Assembly (NCBI GenBank): GCA_030770425.1
Contig: JASJFT010000039.1
Location: 235,257 to 299,256, forward strand
Source: Darksidea phi
Lineage: Eukaryota > Ascomycota > Dothideomycetes > Pleosporales > Lentitheciaceae
DNA: 64,000 bases
Direction of reading: 5' to 3'
Part shown: piece by piece, positions 56,801 to 64,000 of the stretch
Position numbering within the stretch: position 1 is the stretch's first letter
How the letters are laid out: the number at the start of each line of letters is the position of its first letter
Translations under genes and position numbers: made by a program
The notes under the pieces: model-generated
Told to the model about the DNA's origin: nothing
What the model saw: the letters and a program-made list of their open reading frames with translations, nothing else
Databases searched by the model: none

Positions 56801-59521
56801 GCATGGTGATATACTATAGAGGAAACCGCTCGCGTTGTACTCGCTACCAGCCTCGACCGGAGCAATCCTCTGGCTCCCTTGCAGAACTCCCAGATATCAT
56901 ACTTTAGCTGGGGCCCCGCCGCTCCGTGCATGTCTCCATGTCTGTTGTCTGTGGGACTTCAATACTCTCTCTCTCATCGTGCTCGCCATGCTGACCACGC
57001 CCCGACGGCTGATGCTTCGCGTTGTAATCTCACACGTCGGCCGTAAACGCGTCTTGCTAGTGTAGCTCGACGCTCAAAATCGGCGGTGCTGAGAGGCGGC
57101 GAGTCCGCGAGCATGGGGCCACGCCGTATTGCCCTCCCAGAAATCACCCATTAACGAGCTGCCCTTGCCGGACGACTGCGTTTGCGGGGAATTCAGGCGC
57201 GGCCATTAAAGGCTATTTCGAGGCCCGCGCCTGTCGCATGCTGAGTCGCGGTCTTGGGAATCGTTGCGATCACACGTTGATGTCGGAAGAGCCATTGTTT
57301 TACCTGTATTGCCTCTCCCCATCCATGCATACTGTTTCGAGAGTAAGGGCTCGGTTGGCCCAAGAGAGCCGCCTACGTCCGGCAGACCTTCGATTGCGAG
57401 TAACCCTGGTGGCAGCCAATCAAGAGGTCTGCCTGCAACCATGTCAGACATGAGCAAAGGCCGTAATGAGCTAGGCGCCCCTCCGCTCTATGGCATCCTC
57501 TTCAATCGTGCAAACCAAGCGAAGAATTTCTGCTGCACATCACGGTTTGGAGCCTCCATCGCCGACCAGGGCTCGTGGACCAGGTTGCTGCTTCCCTTGG
57601 CTTCAGCCTGCTTCAATCATTGCTGCAGCTAGGCGTGGTAGCCGACATCCGGCACCGCTTGTGTCCAGCCACTGCATCTCGTCTCGTCCCGATATTATGT
57701 CACGATCGCGACCGCGTAAAGAGCCTCACACGCGACCACGCGACGAAACCACGGATCCTGACTATTTCTGCTGTCGCTCCGTGCCCAATGTCCGGCCCAC
57801 CCGAATCCGAGGAAAAGCACTGTCGCGTGCGGTGGAGCCGGCATGGTGGCCTCCTTGCCTCATGCACCTTCTCAGAGTTTTCATCTCGTGTGGACAGCTG
57901 AGGCTTTTGCCAATAGTAAATAGCGGTATGACATATCGCGATGCTTTTCTTCCACAGCAAGCCGCCCAAGTGGGCTCCGTCACACCCGGCCACTCGCTGT
58001 GAGGGCTATCCCAGTGTCCGTTCGCTTATTTGGTGCATGCGTTACCCGGCCACAGCATCTGTCTATGCCTCACCCAGTACACAGCCGCGAGCAAACTTTT
58101 CTGCTGCAGATAATCACCGTTGGCAACGCTCCTACGCCGCTATCCCGTTTAAGCACACTGCAGATCACCCCGTCCGCTGATGAGACGTCAGCCTCCCTGC
58201 CACCAACATTACGGCTGCGACAAGTGTCTGCGCCTTGCGGGAAATATCACATTGGGAGCAAACTCAATTATCGCGTCATGTCGTACGCCTCCTGAGTGAT
58301 CTGCAAAGACAAAAGCATGGAGCAGCGCTTGAAACCTTCAACCAACGCGTGCATCCTGGACATTGTCGATTCTGAGAGGGAGCGCGCGCTGTTCGCGCGT
58401 TCATATACTCCACGTTTTGTCACGTTTTCGCCCGAGGCTGTTTTATAGCGTGAACCAACGTCGCGAGGATAACACCGAGCCCCACAAAGGAGCCTATCAA
58501 AAGCCACGGAAAAGACGGCCAACCTCCTTGGTATTTTCGATTACGATGTGTGATATCAGCATGAGACAGGAGCCTGCACTTTAGACTGAGCACAGTACGC
58601 TGAGTCGTGCTAGCGCGACCTCGAATTTTCAGACGCTTTGCGGCACGTTTACCGGCTTCAATGAATACAATGAAACCTCGACACCATGCGAAAGCGTTCC
58701 CCAGCAGTTATTAATATCATGCTGCAGGCCAGACATGCCGTGACTAATGATGATCGTGATGACGTCCACTTGGAATATGGGCTGCGCCCGGGCCGTCACG
58801 ACACGCACCGGAACCAGGCGCCGATGAGTAAGCCAAAATGCCAGAGAAGCAGCTCCTTCCTTTGCAGCGGGTTATCCACAAAGTCACAGTCAGACGCAGA
58901 GGTCTAGCTATGACGCGGGTGTCTTAGCATATAGTTTCCCCCGTGGTATGCCGACCGGCTAGGACGGGTATAAGAGCCTGCTCCCCCAAGCCTCCATCAT
59001 CCCACTTGAGAGGCAAAGCATTGTATGTCAAGCACAACAGTAGTATCCATGCTGCACATCTCCTTGCAGGCATCTCATTGTCTCTAGATGCTCGTCGACA
59101 CTGCGGGTGCAGCAATTGATGGGCGTGGACGGGCAGCTGTGGGCGAGAGGTTGGGCTACGTTTCGTGAGGTAGGGGCACACCAATCCGGTGCACGGTCGA
59201 CTGCAAAAGGATGCATGGAAGGCAATTGGAGCCCTGTAAATGCCTCCTGAGCTCTGTTAGTGCCACCAGGTGTTGGAGAAAAGTGTTGATATTTGACTCG
59301 ACACGAAGGCTGACTGAAGTCGGGAAGTGACGTCGGCGGGGATCAACATTTGACCGAGTCGAGGTCCACTTAAAATTGTGCGCCAAGAGTTCGCAGGTTT
59401 CTTTCTCTCTAGTATCGCGATAGCCATGATTGCCTCTCGCTGTGACTGCTAGCGCTGGCTTATGCTCTTGCGCTGAGCTGCTCACACTCTAGGAATTCTT
59501 CACAGCTCCACATTATCGAAC
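53849..59521. other. 5.7-kb gene-free GC-rich region between cyclin and UTP4
   Basis: The region upstream of both the cyclin (-) and UTP4 (+). 55.0-56.8 kb is GC-rich and purine- or pyrimidine-strand-biased, so long open frames appear in many frames at once. They have no domains, conserved splice sites or codon bias, and I reject them. Visible structure: a GGT/CGT trinucleotide stretch near 55165-55225 and the 9-bp tandem repeat at 56127-56171. A very long cyclin promoter or leader, or long non-coding RNAs, are the likely content. Confidence 0.55.
56127..56171 (+). repeat. 9-bp tandem repeat, about five units
   Basis: Five adjacent 9-mers of type GTCGCTCCA (two identical, others differing by one to three bases). 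The repeat would be in-frame in any coding reading, but no gene is supported here. Confidence 0.8.
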
Positions 59522-62373
59522 ATGGACATCCATCGATCCCGTTTCGTGCCTTTCCCATCCTCCGCGATTAATGCGCTCGCCTTCTCCCAGGTCGATACAA
59601 CCGATGATGGCAAGGACCCCGACTGTCTAAGACTTGCACTGGGGCGAGCAAATGGGAATATTGAGATTTGGAACCCTGCAAATGGCGCATGGTTGCAAGA
59701 GCGGGTCTTTCATGGGGCCAAAGATCGAAGCGTGGAGGGTTTGGCATGGACACAGGAGCCGGACGAAAGGGATGAGCAGGGCAAGATAATACCGGGAAGG
59801 CTGCGGTTGTTCAGTATAGGGTACTCGAGCAGCGTCACAGAATGGGATCTCGTGACTGGGCTACCACTGCGGCATTCGAGTGGCAACCACAGCGAGGTGT
59901 GGTGTTTTGCAGCGCAACCGCAGGCGAAGGCCCCTACGAAAGGGCTGTTTGCACAGGACGAAGATGCCTCTCAGAAGCTGATTGCGGGATGTGCTGACGG
60001 CACCCTGGTCTTGCTCTCAACTGCGGAGGACGATTTGAGGTTTGAGAAATTCGTTACACGAGCCACAGCTAAAAAGGCCCGCGCGCTCAGCGTCACATTC
60101 AAAGACCGAAAGATTGCGATAGCAGGCTTTGCGGACAGCATGATTCGAGTCTACGACACAAGGAATGGCTATGTGATCCGGAACATCTCTCTAGGCAGCG
60201 CAGGACCTGGCGGACCGAAAGAGACACTGGTTTGGAACATCAAGTGTCTTCCGAACGGCGATTTCGTCTCCGGAGACTCAAACGGTGATATTCGAATATA
60301 CGACGGTAAGAATTACAGCCACATCCAACGAATCTCGGGCCACGAGGCGGATGTCCTTGATCTCGCCGTGTCACGCGACGGTACGATGATATTCAGCGGA
60401 GGCATGGATTGCCGTACGTGCTTCTATACATCTAACAAGAAGACTGCGCCCGGAATTGCCGGTCAAAGGGGAAAGTGGCGAAAGGTTTCACACCAGCGAT
60501 ACCACGATCATGATGTGAAGGCTATGGCCACATACGACGGCGCAAAACTCAGCGTATTAGCTTCCGGAGGTAAGATGCACGCTATGTCCTAGGTTGTGTT
60601 TGTCGTCACTGATGCTTTGTAGGTATTGATACGCAACCTATTGTAGTCCCTATTCGACATTTTGGAAAGGAGCTCAGTCGTGGCCTTCCAGCACTTCCGC
60701 ACACTCCGCCTTTGCTGAGCGCTCCCGACGCGCGACTCATGGTCAGCTGGTGGAATTGCGAGTTGCGAGTATGGCGGGTTAAGAGTCTGGATGATAGCAC
60801 AGAAAAGCCCAAGGCAGTGGCCCGTTTAGCCTTGCAGGGCGACGAAAACATTACTTCCGCAACGATGGCACGAGATGGTGGATTGCTCGCTGTGGCAACA
60901 ATACGCGAGGTGAAGTTGTTCCAGTTGGTCGAGACAAAGCCGGAGGCTGGATCCGGCCTCCGAATTCGGAAGCTCGAGATGCCTTTGAGCGTAGGGGCTC
61001 GGATCGTACGCTTTACACCAGATGGGAAGTGGTTGGCGATTGTCACCGCAACGAATGACATTCTCACGGCACGCATTGTCAGATCAGATGATCCGCTAGA
61101 CCGTCCACGAGTACTCCACAAACTACTTCCTCTGCACAGACTGCCCAGAGATCATCTTCCACGAGACTCGTTGAATGGGTCTTCCGGCCAATACGGACGC
61201 TCCGTGACACATGCCGAGTTCTCTACAGACGGCACAGTCTTTGCTGTAGCGGATTTGGCTGGTTACATCGATATATGGGTCACAGAGGGACATGAGGATC
61301 TTACGGCGCCTGAAGTTGATACTGATGAAGCTGCCGCATCGTCTGCTGACGATGACGAATCTGACGATGAAGAGAATTATCGGGAGCAAATCACATTCTT
61401 TGGGCAACGCTGGGTACGCAACCCCTCAGCGCACTTACTCCCGCGCCTAGACTCTGCGCCTGCCCTATTATCGTTTCAGCCTACGCCAGAGGGCGCCTTA
61501 CGCCCTGAACCCAACGGGAATCCAGCTGTGCATCCCACACGCCGTAACCCTCATCCGCATTCGCACGACATACCGGATACGGAACATTGTCTTTTGGTCG
61601 TGTCCGCTCACCGCCAATTGTACATGTTCGATGTTTTGGCCGGCCGCCTGTCAGAATGGTCGAGAAGGAACCCACCATCGAGCTATCCAGCTCAATATCA
61701 AAGACTCAAATCCGCGGCAAAGGGCTGCATATGGGATGTGAGTGAGCAAGAACGCATTTGGCTGTACGGAGAGGGCTGGCTGTTCATGTTTGATCTCTCT
61801 CGAGATCTTCCTGTACTGGAGCCAACCGATACTTCAGATCTAGCTAGCGGAGGGGACAAGGTAGAAACAAAGATGTCCAAGAAGAGGAAACGGGAAGTTG
61901 CCAAGGAGAAGGCGCGGAAGGGCATAAGTGGAGCAGGTGACGTGGTTCCCGAGAAGGACGCGCCCGTTACAAAGCTGCGCAAATACAACAGCAGCCGAGA
62001 CGACTCCTCAAAATCCACTCAGATTGCCTTGCATGAAGCCCGCATGACGACAGAGTCAGACAACGAACACGACAACGAACGCGACGCCCTAACCGACCTC
62101 CGAAGACAAGGCAGTGCCCTTAATGGGATGACCAACGGCGATGGACCACCACAAACCATGGGTCTTGTCAAAACAGAAGGCACAGAAGATGCTTTGGAAC
62201 CGCAGAAAGCAAGCGCGGAGCGTTGGTGGCACTCGTTCAAGTACCGGCCTATATTAGGCATAGTACCCATAGGTGGTGGTGGTGGTGGCGAGCCGCCGGA
62301 GGTGGTGCTTGTGGAGAGGCCGTCGTGGGATCTGGACCTGCCACCAAGGTTTATGGGTGCTCATGAAGGGTAG
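59522..62373 (+). CDS. UTP4: Utp4/Cirhin, U3 snoRNP SSU-processome subunit
   Basis: Exons 59522-60569 and 60623-62373 (intron 60570-60622, GTAAGA...TTTGTAG) give 932 aa. The start, MDIHRSRFVPFPSSAINALAF, is family-typical. Two WD40 propellers follow, with units such as LALGRANGNIEIWN, LIAGCADGTLVLL, IAGFADSMIRVYDTRNG, FVSGDSNGDIRIYDG and FSGGMDCRTCFYT. The second half carries acidic insertions (DEAAASSADDDESDDEEN) and a basic KKRKREVAKEKARK stretch. It ends with the diagnostic FKYRPILGIVPIG and VLVERPSWDLDLPPRF. Utp4 is in the t-UTP/UTP-A complex that binds the 5' external spacer of pre-rRNA in the nucleolus and is needed for 18S rRNA. The fungal protein is longer than human Cirhin (686 aa) because of the insertions. 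Confidence 0.95.
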
Positions 62374-63927
62374 GCGCAGATAGCAATTGAGAATTGCCCG
62401 TAGACACGGTAGGTGTTTGCACCGTTAAGCTCTGTATCGGCGGGGGGAGTCGGTGCATGTTCCATGCTAGACGACGGCAATCGCCTGACCAAGCCGTAAG
62501 GTTTCGACGAAAATGATGGTGTTGTGCGTGCGTGTGCTTACGGGCGGGGCGGATTAGCAATCTCTGTTTATAATGCAGGGAAGCGGTTCATGAATGCCAC
62601 GCATTTACAAAGACATCCAAGCTCCCAACAGACTGATGGACTTGGAGATGGGACTTGAAGCCGCTCGTGTAAAGAGTGGTGGCCATCGACACCACTTGGC
62701 ATGGTGTCGGTGCAGTTGTGCAGTCCAGCTCGCGCGGTCGCTATGGAATTGTCTTTGAATTCGATAAGGCGGCAGGACGTCCACGACTGTGCTACTACAC
62801 CAGGATGCGCTCCGTCCAAAACACAGACACGCGAGACTGCGCAAGCTCTGTGCGACGGCAGGTCTTGTTGGACAGTGGCGAATGCAAAGGGAGACTCGTA
62901 AGCTCTTATGCGAGAGTCCGTGAGGCCTTCTCCACTGATCTCCACCGAGGAGATGAGGAGGCACGTGGCATGATCTAGCTTCCAGATGTCGTCCTCTCAC
63001 ATTTGACAGAATTGGCCAGGGCGGCACTTCGGTCGAGCACTGGATCTGCGTACCCTGGCGGGACTAGTCTCTCCAGATCTACGTCGCGATCGAAGTGCGT
63101 TGACGGTCACGTGCTGTCGCAAGCATGTCCGGATCCTCGCCCATGACGACGCAAACGAGAGCCGTGACATCGGACATGTACCACCTGGCTTACACAGACT
63201 TTCCCGATCTGCGCGATACGCCACGCGCAGCCCATGGACAAGGACGGTGTCGGCCGAGAGTCGCAGCCCATGGCGGACTCGCTGCGTGCGTATTGGGACG
63301 ACGATGCAACATTACGAATGCGCGGCGAGGCATGCGTTGGGTTTATCTCGACGTCGACCGAGACTCGGCTTGGCACTTGACTGCGATATTGGCACTGTGT
63401 CAGTTTAAAGCGGACCTCTGGAGTTCCGGAACGTGGGTGCCCGCATTGGGCATAGCGCGATTACGCGTAAGGATTCCGCTGAAGGCGAGAGTGACTTGCG
63501 CATGTCCCTGGCCGCGCTGCTCCAGATGCATCGTAATATGGTTGTTCGCATGCATAGTCGAAGATTGCGACGGCGATGGCATTCTGTAGCTGCAATTCGG
63601 TGGTATTGGAGCCCAAATGCACCCACAGACGGGCAATCTGGGTCCCGGCCTGGGCATCAGGACGCCGTGCCTCGTGTCTCGTGTCTCTCTCCACGAGGAC
63701 GAGCACGGAGGAGCGATTCTTGCCTTACGGGGGGGGAGGGGGGGAATTCGACGACTGTCGTGTCCATGACAGGCGGCGTCGCAACAGCGGGAACGAGGGC
63801 TTCGATCTTAAGAAGACGCACGGCGACGGGCTAGTCCGGCGGGCCAATCACGGTTCGCCTGGGGCCCAAGGCCGCGTAAACTCTCGTGCAAGTGGAGTGC
63901 TGTGCAGCGGCAGTGTACGCGTGTCGT
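62374..63927. other. 3' flank of UTP4, no gene seen
   Basis: About 1.55 kb after UTP4. Several short frames overlap on both strands with no domain or splice support. A poly-G-rich patch lies near 63729-63744. Confidence 0.5.

Positions 63928-64000
<73 letters not shown>
63928..64000. other. Terminal poly-G run (73 G), likely artefact
   Basis: The window ends in 73 consecutive G, with no other base. Two-colour sequencing produces poly-G when signal is lost, so this is probably a contig-end or gap-edge artefact rather than genomic DNA. There is no telomeric TTAGGG pattern. Confidence 0.85.

Noticed and set aside
63928..64000. Terminal G-run as a telomere or G-quadruplex element
   Set aside because: Pure G with no TTAGGG periodicity; matches a sequencing artefact and resembles the G-runs at the two internal gaps.
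1..64000. CRISPR array, operon, Shine-Dalgarno sites or other prokaryotic systems
   Set aside because: Genes contain spliceosomal introns and eukaryotic domain families; no regularly spaced short repeats were found.

Overview
The window looks like nuclear DNA of a filamentous ascomycete, most likely a Dothideomycete of the Pleosporales type. Coding genes carry short introns (about 45-65 nt) with GTRNGT donors, CTAAC-like branch points and YAG acceptors. A PRC2-type H3K27 methyltransferase is present, and one inserted element is heavily TA-enriched, as expected from repeat-induced point mutation (RIP). The taxonomic call is inference; the gene calls rest on visible domains, motifs and splice junctions that I worked out by hand.

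Layout, left to right. 0-13 kb: a BRCT protein with about twelve copies of a YPKTPAHI-type repeat (-), a two-NBD ABC exporter of Ste6 type (-), then a tight divergent pair, the PBDC1/Ypl225w-like eEF1A chaperone (-) and the Rtt10/WDR6 tRNA-methylation partner (+). 13-25 kb: a three-exon candidate TPP1/Est3-like telomere protein (-) facing away from the giant Fab1 PI3P 5-kinase (+), with an assembly gap between them. 25-32 kb: a Caj1-like DnaJ protein with an apparent GC-AG intron (-), eIF4E (-) and squalene synthase (-). 32-43 kb: a secreted type-B carboxylesterase (-), the kinetochore scaffold Spc7/KNL1 (-) and, divergently, the EZH2 orthologue Kmt6 (+), which needs two introns to be read correctly. 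43-52 kb is accessory in character: a single-pass Ser/Thr-rich membrane protein (-), a tannase/feruloyl esterase pseudogene broken by a 976-bp RIP-like insertion with an 8-bp target-site duplication and by a second poly-T insertion/assembly gap, an MFS transporter (-) and a small membrane protein (-). 52-64 kb: a G1-type cyclin (-), then 5.7 kb of GC-rich gene-free DNA, then the SSU-processome protein Utp4 (+) and a gene-poor end finishing in 73 consecutive G.

Most genes are conserved housekeeping functions: translation (eIF4E, eEF1A chaperone, tRNA 2'-O-methylation, 18S rRNA maturation), membrane lipid signalling, sterol synthesis, and chromosome biology (Spc7, Kmt6, telomere candidate, BRCT protein). 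There is no sign of a biosynthetic cluster. The most unusual items are the BRCT/YPKTPAHI repeat protein, the telomere candidate, the Kmt6 SET-domain substitutions, the footprint of the tannase disruption, and a block beside the 47.3-kb gap that appears to be a base-call-corrupted duplicate.
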